From JBKECA01 sp047973435 (lineage in GTDB: Bacteria; Planctomycetota; Planctomycetia; Planctomycetales; Planctomycetaceae), in the NCBI GenBank assembly GCA_047973435.1, contig JBKECA010000386.1:1-64000 (forward strand): a stretch of 64,000 bases of DNA. The letters are read 5' to 3'. Positions 46,831-55,292 of this stretch are shown here, piece by piece (within the stretch, counting starts at the first letter, position 1; each line of letters begins with the position of its first letter). The position numbers and the translations under genes were made by a program. A model generated the notes under the pieces. The model had not been told where the DNA came from. It did no database searches and saw nothing but the letters and a program-made list of their open reading frames with translations.

Positions 46831-46874
46831 AATTGACGGCGACGTGGGTTGTCGGAGTGTGGGAGAAGTCGGGC

Positions 46875-47569
46875 ATGGATGGCTTCGGGAGGGATCTTGA
46901 TCGGGAGGAGTTGCTGGCGCTCGTGCGGGAGCTGCGGGCCGGCGTGCTGTCGCTGCGCGCCGAGGTGCAATCCTTGCGCGAGGAGAACGAGACGCTGTGA
47001 GAAGAGAACCGGCAGTTGCGTGAAGAGAACGAGGGTTACTGCGAACCGACCAGGCCCAAGCGGGGCGGCCGACGCAGCGGCTGGACGAAGCGTATTCGCT
47101 GCAGGCCGAAGAACGGCGGGAGCAGCAACGGAGTGGGAAGAAGAAGTCGAAGCGGCGGGGGCAGGTGCCAACGCAGGACAAACTGAATCAGGCGGAGCGG
47201 GCGGGGTCTGCTGAAGTTGTTCTGGGGGCTGAACCTGTCGAAGTCGCAGGTGGAGGCCCTGCTGGAACAACTGTCGCGGCAGTGGGCGAGCGAGTTTGAA
47301 GCGCTCAGCCAGTTGCTGGCGAACAGCGCCGTGGTGCATGCCGACGAAACGAGCTGGAGCATGAATAACGTGTGGGCGCTGCTCTCCGAGCGGGCCCGCG
47401 TGCTGGTGTTCGGCTGTCGCAAGGACGCCGCGCCGCTGCTCCCCAAGAGCCTGTTCGAGGGGGTGCTGGTGAGCGACGACGCAGCCGTGTACCAGGGGTT
47501 CTCGCAGGCGCAGAAGTGCTGGGCGCATCTGCTTCGCAAGGCGATCCGCCTGACGCTGCTGGAACCTTC
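46875..47569 (+). pseudogene. IS66-family transposase remnant
   Basis: The N-terminal part (46875 on) encodes the leucine-zipper-like start of IS66 transposases (LRAEVQSLREENETL), then a TGA at 46998 that interrupts a continuing REENRQLREEN pattern. A frame change and internal deletion follow. From about 47217 another frame gives the DDE core with HADETSW and SDDAAVY, ending at KAIRLTLLEP, where dispersed repeats replace the rest including the catalytic Glu. The element is non-functional. No terminal inverted repeats could be defined. Confidence 0.85.
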
Positions 47570-47655
47570 TATACTGCCCGCGGCCATCAATGATACGTTT
47601 GGCTTCGCGGGGTTTAAACGTCAGCATCATCTCATGCGATGCCGCGGGCACTATA
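47570..47655 (-). repeat. Dispersed palindromic repeat, copy d1
   Basis: Reverse-oriented copy from TATACTGCCCGCGG to GCCGCGGGCACTATA, with core TTTAAACGTCAGCATCATCT. It abuts the truncated IS66 remnant and faces copy d2 head to head. Confidence 0.88.
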
Positions 47656-47737
47656 TACCGCCCGCGGTAGCGAGTGAGATGATTCGGACGTTAAGGCCCC
47701 GCGAGGCAAAACGTATCAACATTGATCGCGTGCGGTA
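47654..47737 (+). repeat. Dispersed palindromic repeat, copy d2
   Basis: Forward copy starting TATACCGCCCGCGG with core GAGTGAGATGATTCGGACGT, ending GATCGCGTGCGGTA. It is immediately adjacent to d1 in opposite orientation. Its right end is included in the 69-bp tandem duplication that follows. Confidence 0.9.
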
Positions 47738-47855
47738 AAACCAATCCGACTCCAGAAGAAAAGAGACCAGACCCCTTTTCTGCTCCAACATTGATCGCGT
47801 GCGGTAAAACCAATCCGACTCCAGAAGAAAAGAGACCAGACCCCTTTTCTGCTCC
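47717..47855. repeat. 69-bp tandem direct repeat, two copies
   Basis: The unit begins CAACATTGATCGCGTGCGG and continues through CCAATCCGACTCCAGAAG to CCCCTTTTCTGCTCC. The second copy starts at 47786, giving a 69-bp period with the copies apparently identical. The unit consists of the right end of the dispersed repeat plus an A/G-rich tail holding a 7-bp inverted repeat AGAAAAG/CTTTTCT. Confidence 0.92.
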
Positions 47856-47877
47856 TTTTCTGACCTGCGGGGGTGAC

Positions 47878-49074
47878 TCATGACGCGCGCTTGCGGGTTG
47901 GTTTGAGCAGGGACTTGCAGTAGTCCATTGCCGTCTCCAGGGGCTGGACCTGCTGGAGTTCTTCGGGGTGGTTGCGGAACCAGCTGCGGATGAATCGGCG
48001 GCTGTCTCGGGTGAGGCTGCCGGGAGGGTCCAGGGTGCCCGCGGTCAGTCGGCGGAGGCTGTCCAGAATTGGTCGGGCGGCGTCGCGATCGGCGGGCTGC
48101 GGGTGCATGCCCCAGAGCAGGCCGTCGGAAAAGAGGTACCACAGTTGTCGTTCGCCGATGGTGACGGTGTAGACGCCGGAACCAGGTTCGGGGGGGCGGC
48201 GGAGCTGTTCGAGGTGTCGACACAGCACCTGCACGCGGTCGAGAGCATCGCGGAGTCGGGCTGCGCGTTCGAACTGCGTTTGAGCGGCTGCGGTTTGCAT
48301 TTCGGCTTCGATGGCGGTCAGGACGGATGCATCGGCGCCGTCCAGCAGCGCAACCGCCCGGCGGACCTGCGTGTGGTAGGCACGTCGAGTACAGCTTCCA
48401 GCGCAAGGGGCGAGGCAGGTTCCGATCTCGCCCCTCAGGCAGTGCGGTTCGAGCCGACCGTCGAACATCCGGGCCTGATCGGCAAAGTGCATTCGCACCT
48501 GGCTGGGGCAGTCGCGGAGTTTCAGCATCACATTGAGCCGCTCCGCCGCCTCTCGCAGAGTGGTCAGATTCGGCAGCGGGCCCCAGACCCGTTGGGCTTG
48601 CGACGGGACGCGTACCGAGAACCGAAAGTGCGGAGCGTTGCTGTCGGTCAGGTAGAGGAAGCCCGGCTCGCGGCTGCGTCGGCGGCCCTTCACGTTGAAG
48701 TCGGGCGCGAAGCGTTGGATGAGTTCCAATTCGCGCAGCTGCGCGGGGAACTCGTGCCCCACCATCTCCCATTCGATCCTGGCTGCATGCCGGCCGATTC
48801 GATGCTCTTTCTGACCGCGACGCTTGCCGGTGAAATACGAGAGGACTCGCTTCCGCAGCTGGCTGGAGTAGCCGACATAGATCAGTCGCGACTGCGGCGA
48901 GACGATGCCATACACGCCGGGACTGGCGGGACAGTTGCTGCGGATGGCGGCGCGGGTGTCGCCACGGCGGCCGACGATTTCCCCGCCGGTGCATTCTGGT
49001 TGGGGACAATGGACGTTTGACGGACCGAAGCCGTCAAAGCCCCCGATGGTCGGCAGCGCGGCGGCGGTTCGCAT
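47878..49074 (-). CDS. UvrC-like GIY-YIG endonuclease without the RNase H-like half
   Basis: 398 residues. A GIY-YIG nuclease domain has GVYG (about 53) and IYVGYSS (about 65) with conserved Arg and Glu positions nearby (LRKRV, LELIQRF). A UvrC-type Cys cluster follows (CLRGEIGTCLAPCAGSC) and then a UVR motif (QFERAARLRDALDRV). Full UvrC has a further C-terminal nuclease half that is absent here, so the protein is closer to Cho-type partial UvrC homologues, which make the 3' incision. The ATG at 49074 has AGGGA upstream. A longer frame to 49194 is open. No uvrB is in the window. Confidence 0.87.
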   Translation of the reverse strand: MRTAAALPTIGGFDGFGPSNVHCPQPECTGGEIVGRRGDTRAAIRSNCPASPGVYGIVSPQSRLIYVGYSSQLRKRVLSYFTGKRRGQKEHRIGRHAARIEWEMVGHEFPAQLRELELIQRFAPDFNVKGRRRSREPGFLYLTDSNAPHFRFSVRVPSQAQRVWGPLPNLTTLREAAERLNVMLKLRDCPSQVRMHFADQARMFDGRLEPHCLRGEIGTCLAPCAGSCTRRAYHTQVRRAVALLDGADASVLTAIEAEMQTAAAQTQFERAARLRDALDRVQVLCRHLEQLRRPPEPGSGVYTVTIGERQLWYLFSDGLLWGMHPQPADRDAARPILDSLRRLTAGTLDPPGSLTRDSRRFIRSWFRNHPEELQQVQPLETAMDYCKSLLKPTRKRAS

Positions 49075-49359
49075 CGATGATCTTCCCTGATGAGCTGCAG
49101 TTCGAGCTTCCTGAACTGCGGCAGCGTAGTTGGTGACTATCAGGCTGACCAGATCGAACGTTGGGATTGGTGGTCTGCTGGCGACTCGTTCCATCAGGCA
49201 GAAGAATCAGCACCACTCGCGAGAGTTCGCGGTGAGTCGCTTCCCAAATCGCCGTCGGCGGCGGAGACTGGACGGGCTATGCCGTTTGTTGCGGCGGACA
49301 TTCTTCCGACGCCGAAACGCGACTTTCAGCACTCTTCCGCCTGTTGCCCGGTTCCGTCG

Positions 49360-50364
49360 ATGTTTGTCGATCGCGTCGAAATTTCGATCAAAGCCGGCGA
49401 CGGCGGCGATGGCTGCATGAGCTTTCGTCGTGAGGCCCATGTTCCGCGCGGAGGCCCCAATGGTGGCGATGGCGGCAACGGGGGCGACGTCGTCATTCGG
49501 GCCGACACCAACCAGGGAAGCCTTGGCAACCTGGTCGGCCATCGTCATTGGAAGGCCCCTCGCGGTGAACCGGGACAGGGGTCACTCAAGTCCGGGAAGA
49601 GTGGTGACGACATCGAAATTCTTGTTCCACCCGGCACGCTGGTTCGCGATGCGAAGACCGGCATGCTCCTGAAAGACCTGGAACGCAACGGCGATACCCT
49701 GATCGCTGCCAGGGGAGGGAAGGGGGGACGCGGAAACAAGCGATTCGCAACATCAACCAATCGTGCCCCGCGCGAGTTCGAACATGGCGAACCGGGCGAA
49801 GAGCGCGCGCTGCAACTCGAACTGAAGCTCATTGCCGACGTGGGACTGATCGGCAAGCCAAATGCCGGCAAAAGCACGCTATTGTCGCGACTGTCCAACG
49901 CGACTCCCGAAATTGCGTCTTACCCCTTCACCACGAAGTACCCGAATCTGGGTCTGGTGCGAGTTGGCTACGATGAGCAGTTTGTGCTGGCGGACATTCC
50001 TGGACTGATTGAAGGAGCCCACGCGGGTGTGGGCCTTGGTCATGAATTTCTCAAGCATGTCCAGCGGACAAAGGTCTTCGTACATCTGGTTGAACCAGAG
50101 CCGATGGACCAGACCGACCCGATCCAGAATTATCTGCAGATTCGTGAAGAGCTGCGGCTGTACGATGAGTCGCTCGTGAGTCGACCGGAGCTGGTCGCGG
50201 TCTCGAAGTGCGAGCTGCCGGAAGCGTCGGAGGTCGCGCGGGATCTGCAGCAGGCAGTTGATTGCCCGGTTCGACTGATTTCGGCAGCTACAGGCGCGGG
50301 GCTATCCGAGTTGATTCGCGATGTGATCGAGGCCCTGGACGCGCTGCAGGAACAGAGTTCCTGA
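49360..50364 (+). CDS. obg: Obg family GTPase
   Basis: 334 residues. The Gly-rich Obg fold comes first (MFVDRVEISIKAGDGGDGC, GGPNGGDGGNGGD), followed by the GTPase domain with G1 GKPNAGKST, switch region YPFTT, G3 DIPGL and G4 SKCE in place of the usual NKxD, with SAATG as G5. Obg acts in ribosome large-subunit maturation and stress control. The family start is at 49360, though the frame is open from 49090. The C-terminus stops soon after the G domain, as in short Obg proteins. The G4 Ser for Asn is also seen in some Obg homologues. Confidence 0.96.
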   Translation: MFVDRVEISIKAGDGGDGCMSFRREAHVPRGGPNGGDGGNGGDVVIRADTNQGSLGNLVGHRHWKAPRGEPGQGSLKSGKSGDDIEILVPPGTLVRDAKTGMLLKDLERNGDTLIAARGGKGGRGNKRFATSTNRAPREFEHGEPGEERALQLELKLIADVGLIGKPNAGKSTLLSRLSNATPEIASYPFTTKYPNLGLVRVGYDEQFVLADIPGLIEGAHAGVGLGHEFLKHVQRTKVFVHLVEPEPMDQTDPIQNYLQIREELRLYDESLVSRPELVAVSKCELPEASEVARDLQQAVDCPVRLISAATGAGLSELIRDVIEALDALQEQSS

Positions 50365-50402
50365 CGCGCAGGAGGAGTTGTCCTGACGGATGCAGCGGCG
50401 TA

Positions 50403-51179
50403 TCAGGCGGCGCGCCGTTGCCTGTCGTCGAACTCCGCCGTCTGAGGACCACAGGGAGTACTGGCAGTGACCGGTGTCTCACTCTGTCCGTGCCAACCGG
50501 GCGTGAATCCGTCAACTTCGCCGGAAGCAATTCGCTCGGCCAGGGCGTTGACTTCGTCCATGGCCTGTTGCAGTTGGTCGCGGTAGGGGCCCAACTGATC
50601 GGGTTTCAAACCAGCCGGGACATGAATCGGTTGCGACCCGATGATCCAGCTGCGCGTGAAGGGCCAGGGAATGAGCATATCGGTCCAGCGTCCGCGTGGT
50701 CGCCAACTGCGACGCGCAGCGAACGCTGTTGGCACAATCGCCCGGCCCGACTGCGAGGCGAGATACAAGATGCCGTCTTTAACGACATGCCGAGGTCCGC
50801 GCGGGCCATCCGTGGCGATGGCGATGTGCCAGTTGTCGGCCGCCTGCATCATTTCCCGCATCGCTCCTGCACCGCGACGGCCACTGGAGCCGCGAATCGG
50901 CCTGATGCCAAAAATCTCCATCATGTCTGCGACATACGCCCCATCCGTATGCAGGCTGACCAATCCGGCCATGCAGTGATGCGGCCGGGAGAAGATCATC
51001 CCGAAGATCGCGTCGTGCCATAAGCAATACAAGTGCTTTTCGACTGGCGACTTCGTGAAGGGATTCGAGCCAGGACCTTCCGCCATCACACGCAGACGCA
51101 CAAGCCGAAACCAACTGCGCAGCACGATAGCCGCAGCATGGGCGATCGCGCGGATCAGGGTGCGGTTGCGAATCTTCAT
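50403..51179 (-). CDS. DUF374 lysophospholipid acyltransferase-like protein
   Basis: 258 residues from the ATG at 51179. The acyltransferase-like motif LWHDAIFG near the N-terminus corresponds to the HxxxxD-type active site region. The DUF374 hallmark ATDGPRGPRHVVKDG is in the middle. Such proteins acylate lipid intermediates, perhaps in lipid A-like or phospholipid synthesis, but no acceptor is known. It is convergent with obg, 38 bp apart. The C-terminal 45 residues are low-complexity. Confidence 0.87.
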   Translation of the reverse strand: MKIRNRTLIRAIAHAAAIVLRSWFRLVRLRVMAEGPGSNPFTKSPVEKHLYCLWHDAIFGMIFSRPHHCMAGLVSLHTDGAYVADMMEIFGIRPIRGSSGRRGAGAMREMMQAADNWHIAIATDGPRGPRHVVKDGILYLASQSGRAIVPTAFAARRSWRPRGRWTDMLIPWPFTRSWIIGSQPIHVPAGLKPDQLGPYRDQLQQAMDEVNALAERIASGEVDGFTPGWHGQSETPVTASTPCGPQTAEFDDRQRRAA

Positions 51180-51746
51180 GGTCCATTTCCGACGAGTCCC
51201 GACGCTCTGGCCGACGGGCCGGCCGATTGTAAGGCGAAAGGCTGAATCTCCCCTAGGCCATTTTGGCTCCGGAAAAAATAGGGAACGCAGGCAGCATCGG
51301 TTGTATTTCGCGCGATTTGAGATGCGCGAATTGGGGACCGTCGGTTGTGCGTACCCGTGCTCCATTCGAGGAAGGGAAGCGATGAACCCCAGGCGATGCG
51401 CGAACAGATGGAACGTGGCTGCTGACGGTCGAAATTCTCGGATCACCTTTCAGTGCTGCGCCCCTGTTGGCTTCACCGACCGGCGCTGTGCGAAGCGGGA
51501 ACTCCGGCCGAGAGGCGTTCTGTGCGGGAGCCGGTCCTCGACGACAACCGCTGGCAGCTTTGCCCCGCGGGGGTCACTCAATCGGGCGAAACCCGTGGTG
51601 GGCTGAGGCGGCGTCCTGTCGCTCGTCGGAATGATCCGGTACATTCTTGGCTTCCTGCGCGGTGCTGTGGGCGCGAAGCACTCTGACCCTGGACGGCTCG
51701 TGCCGGCACCGACTTCGACGGCCAACTCTATTGGAAATCAGCGGCG
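51180..51746. other. Intergenic region without a visible gene
   Basis: 567 bp between the divergently transcribed acyltransferase and SEC-C/TPR genes. Short open frames exist on both strands but have no recognisable domain or ribosome-binding site. No hairpin or repeat stood out. Confidence 0.4.
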
Positions 51747-53939
51747 ATGGATCCCTACGCACCATGTCCTTGCGGCAGCGGCAAGAAGGTCAAGTTCTGC
51801 TGCCAGAAGCTGCTCCCCGAGATGGAGAAGATTGAGCGGCTGCAGGAGAACCAGCCCGAACAGGCGCTGATCCATTTGGATCGGTTGGAAAGGACCAGTC
51901 CCGGAAACCCCTGGATTGCCATTACCCGCGCCGGCACCCTGATGACTCAGGGCGAGTTCGGTGCGGCCAAAGTGGCGATTTTGAAGTTTCTGAAGGACAA
52001 TCCGGAACATCCCCGGGCGAACGCGTTGTATGCCTTCGCATCGTTTCATGCCGATGGTTACCCCGCCTCCAAGAAGGCGGTCCATCGCGCCTTCAAGCGC
52101 TGTGTGACGGAAAGTCCGCGAATTGTCAGCGCCTTGCTGGAAGCGTTGGGCGAGCACCACTTCATGAGCGGCCACGTGCTGGCCGCCCGCGCCCATCTAA
52201 TGCTCGCCTTGCGGATTGCTTCGATTGATGAAGATCGCGATCGGGTCATTCAAAGCGTTGTGCGGTTCGACGGAGACTCCGCCGTGCCGTTCCTGCTGCG
52301 TGGCGGACAGATGATTCCGCAGTACGAAGCCCCGGCGGAGCAGGCGGAAGCTTTTGACAAAGCCCGGCACCTCAGTTTACTAGCCTGCTGGGAAGAGGCA
52401 GCGGACCTGCTGGATCAAGTGGCGGAGCAGGATCCGCAGTCAGCCGCGCTGCAGCACATGGTCGGACTGTTCCGCGCCTGGGACGGCGACGAGGAAGCGG
52501 CAGCCGAATCTTTGCACAAGGCCGCCGGCCTGTACGGTTCGGGGCCGATCGCCATTGAGTGCGAAACCATCGCCCAATTCCTCGACCGTCAGCACAGTGA
52601 CAACGTGGTCGAGATGCGGATGCAGCGGTATGAGGTGACGTCGCTGTCGCAGTTGCTTTCTCGGCTGGACCAGAACCGGCGTTTTGTCCGCAGCGACGAA
52701 GATCGCGATCTGCCGGATTCCCCCGGAGCACCGGTGGCGACGTATCTCATCCTGGATCGACCGCTCCCCAATGACGACGAGCTTGCGGCACTGACGCCCG
52801 ACACCGTCCCGCTGTACATCGGCCGCGTGCTCGCATTCGACGCCGTTCCGGATGACGACATGAAGGCCATGGCGTTTCTGACAGGTCTGACTGGGGACCA
52901 GTTGAGCAGCGCGGAATCGGCTTTTCTGGGAGTTGCCGAGGAATTTGCTCAGCGGATGGAATCGCCCACACCGGCGCAGCCAGCGGCCGAGGCCGCATCG
53001 CCCAGTGAGGCCGACGCGGGACTCGACGTCATCGGCGAAATTCCGATCGACGAGTTGCCATTGCACCGCAATTACTTTGTGCCTCCCGGTACTCCGGGGC
53101 CGGTGCGGTCGCGGATACTCGACTCGCACTGGAAGAACATTGCCGAAGAACTGTGGCTGACAGCACCGCAGGACGCTCTGGGAGGGAAGTCTCCGCGCGA
53201 CGCCGCGCCGCAGCCCGAACGGCGAGTGGCACTGGAGGCCGCGTTGAATGTCCTGCAGGCCTTCGCCGACGAACGGAACCGTCTGATCCCCATCGAACAG
53301 TTGCGGAATCAGTTGGGACTCCCGGCGGTCGAGCCGACCGTACTGGAAGGCGAAGGCGCCTCTGCGTCGTTGTCGAGCTTCGATCTTGAGCGGCTCAATA
53401 TCACCTCACTGACGGATGAGCAACTGGATGAGCTGACCGACCGGTTGCGGGTCTCGTCCCATTCGCGATTGATGTACGTTGCGCTGCGAGAGTGGCTGCG
53501 GCGGAATGGCGCCAATGACGCGGGCGACGAACAGGACGCGGTGCGGCGGAATGGCACTTTGACGCTGCTGGCCAACATCGCCGGTCAATTCTCGTTGCCG
53601 GACGAGGCCCTTGAGTATGTGCGTCGAGGTCAGCAGCTGGTCAAGCCGATGGAGGACCATCGCTTCGAGAAGCAGCTCATCTGGAAGATGCAGGAACTGC
53701 GGTTGCGTGCGGTCTTCGGAAGCGCGGAGGATTTGCGTCCTTTGTTGTTGGACCTGTGGGAGAACTATGGCACGAAGCTGCCGAATCTCCGCCGGCAGTT
53801 GGAAGAACTGGTGGCGCAGCTGAAGATGGAAGCTCCCTGGTCATCGAACATTGTGACCGCCGGCAACGACTGGTCGCCAACGCAGGTGGCCGCCGGCAGT
53901 GGATCGACCCAAAAGCTGTGGCTGCCAGGACAGGACTGA
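51747..53939 (+). CDS. SEC-C zinc motif protein with TPR-like helical repeats
   Basis: 730 residues. The N-terminus is a SEC-C type metal-binding motif (CPCGSGKKVKFCCQ), otherwise found at the C-terminus of SecA and in many unrelated proteins as a zinc-bound binding module. TPR-like helices follow (about 30-290), an Asp/Pro-rich linker lies near 400-430, and further helices continue to the end. It probably acts as a binding scaffold, but no partner is evident. The ATG at 51747 has a weak ribosome-binding site. Confidence 0.75.
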   Translation: MDPYAPCPCGSGKKVKFCCQKLLPEMEKIERLQENQPEQALIHLDRLERTSPGNPWIAITRAGTLMTQGEFGAAKVAILKFLKDNPEHPRANALYAFASFHADGYPASKKAVHRAFKRCVTESPRIVSALLEALGEHHFMSGHVLAARAHLMLALRIASIDEDRDRVIQSVVRFDGDSAVPFLLRGGQMIPQYEAPAEQAEAFDKARHLSLLACWEEAADLLDQVAEQDPQSAALQHMVGLFRAWDGDEEAAAESLHKAAGLYGSGPIAIECETIAQFLDRQHSDNVVEMRMQRYEVTSLSQLLSRLDQNRRFVRSDEDRDLPDSPGAPVATYLILDRPLPNDDELAALTPDTVPLYIGRVLAFDAVPDDDMKAMAFLTGLTGDQLSSAESAFLGVAEEFAQRMESPTPAQPAAEAASPSEADAGLDVIGEIPIDELPLHRNYFVPPGTPGPVRSRILDSHWKNIAEELWLTAPQDALGGKSPRDAAPQPERRVALEAALNVLQAFADERNRLIPIEQLRNQLGLPAVEPTVLEGEGASASLSSFDLERLNITSLTDEQLDELTDRLRVSSHSRLMYVALREWLRRNGANDAGDEQDAVRRNGTLTLLANIAGQFSLPDEALEYVRRGQQLVKPMEDHRFEKQLIWKMQELRLRAVFGSAEDLRPLLLDLWENYGTKLPNLRRQLEELVAQLKMEAPWSSNIVTAGNDWSPTQVAAGSGSTQKLWLPGQD

Positions 53940-54038
53940 TTGACACCCTCTTTGGCGACTCTCCAGGGACGGAGACCGCCGTCCGTTGACCCTGTCGGCG
54001 ATCAACCGATGGATTTTGCTCTGCATGCGAGCTGACTT

Positions 54039-55292
54039 ATGATCATCGCCGTCACCAAAGAGACCTTTCCGGGTGAACGCCGTGTTGCGTTGACCCCCCA
54101 TGCCCTCAAGACGCTGACCAAACTCGGCGTTGAAATGCAGATTGAATCTGGTGCTGGCACCGCCGCTGGTTATCCGGACAGCGCGTACGAACAAGCGGGC
54201 GCCAAGATTATCTCCGATCGCGACGCATTGTTCCGCGATGCCCAGATCGTAGCCCAGGTTCGCGCCGGCGCCGCCAATCCGGAAACGGGTGCTCAAGACC
54301 TCGCCCGGCTGCGGGAAGGTCAGTGCCTCATCGCCCAATGCGACCCACTGGCGGACCCTCAAGCGACGGCGGAAATGGCGACTCGCGGCGCGACGATCTT
54401 CGCCCTTGAAATGGTGCCGCGAATCACCCGTGCGCAAAGTATGGACGTGCTGTCGTCAATGGCGACGGTCGCCGGCTATCGCGCGGTGCTGCTCGCGGCA
54501 ACGCATTTGCCGCAGATGTTTCCGATGATGATGACCGCCGCGGGAACGCTCGCGCCGGCCCGGACTTTCGTCATGGGAGCAGGCGTCGCCGGGCTGCAGG
54601 CCATTGCCACTGCCCGCCGCCTTGGTGCCGTGGTGCAGGCCTACGATGTCCGGCCCGCCGTCAAAGAGCAAGTCCAAAGCCTGGGGGGCAAGTTCGTTGA
54701 AGTCGCTCTCGAAGGGGCAGAAGGAACAGGCGGCTACGCCCGGGAAATGGGGGAAGACTTCCTCCGCAAGCAACGGGAATTGATGCTCAGCGTCGTCCGA
54801 GAGTCCGACGTCGTCATCACCACCGCCCTCATTCCCGGCAAGACGGCGCCGATTCTCGTCACGGAAGAAATGGTGCAGGTGATGCCGCCGGGATCGGTCA
54901 TTGTCGACCTGGCGGCCGAACGTGGCGGCAATTGCGCGCTGACCAAACCGGGCGAAACCATCGTCGCGCACGGCGTCACCATCATCGGACCACTCAATCT
55001 GGCATCGGACGTCCCTCGCGACGCCAGCCAGATGTACTCGAACAACATCACCACGTTCCTGAAGTCGCTGATCAAGAACGGCCAGCTGGTGATTGATCTC
55101 AAGGACGAAGTTGTTGCTGGCACGCTGCTATGTCAGGGGGGCGAAACCACCAATGTCCGCATCCGCGAGCTGGCGGGACTGCCACCGCTGACTCCGCCGC
55201 CGGAACCGGCACCGGCGGCGCCAGCTCAGATGCCGCCCCGCACGATCAAGCTCGCAGGGGACGAGGACCCACCGGCCGCTGTCGGCGGCTGA
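54039..55292 (+). CDS. pntAA: NAD(P) transhydrogenase subunit alpha, domain I (PntAA type)
   Basis: 417 residues. It is the NAD(H)-binding part of proton-translocating transhydrogenase, which moves hydride between NADH and NADP+. The start (MIIAVTKETFPGERRVAL) and the NAD-binding MGAGVAGLQAIATARRLG at mid-length are diagnostic, and RDASQMYSNNITTFLK follows in the C-terminal part. The protein ends in a Pro/Ala-rich tail and lacks membrane helices, so the alpha-2 and beta subunits would have to be separate genes. None lies downstream. A convergent phage portal gene begins at the very next base. Confidence 0.94.
   Translation: MIIAVTKETFPGERRVALTPHALKTLTKLGVEMQIESGAGTAAGYPDSAYEQAGAKIISDRDALFRDAQIVAQVRAGAANPETGAQDLARLREGQCLIAQCDPLADPQATAEMATRGATIFALEMVPRITRAQSMDVLSSMATVAGYRAVLLAATHLPQMFPMMMTAAGTLAPARTFVMGAGVAGLQAIATARRLGAVVQAYDVRPAVKEQVQSLGGKFVEVALEGAEGTGGYAREMGEDFLRKQRELMLSVVRESDVVITTALIPGKTAPILVTEEMVQVMPPGSVIVDLAAERGGNCALTKPGETIVAHGVTIIGPLNLASDVPRDASQMYSNNITTFLKSLIKNGQLVIDLKDEVVAGTLLCQGGETTNVRIRELAGLPPLTPPPEPAPAAPAQMPPRTIKLAGDEDPPAAVGG

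Noticed and set aside
46830..47570. Intact insertion sequence
   Set aside because: The transposase has a stop codon, a frame change and loss of the catalytic Glu, and terminal inverted repeats could not be defined.
47651..49009. Long minus-strand frame overlapping the UvrC-like gene
   Set aside because: It is a shadow frame. The GIY-YIG, Cys cluster and UVR motifs are in the other frame, and it is extended only by reading through the repeats.
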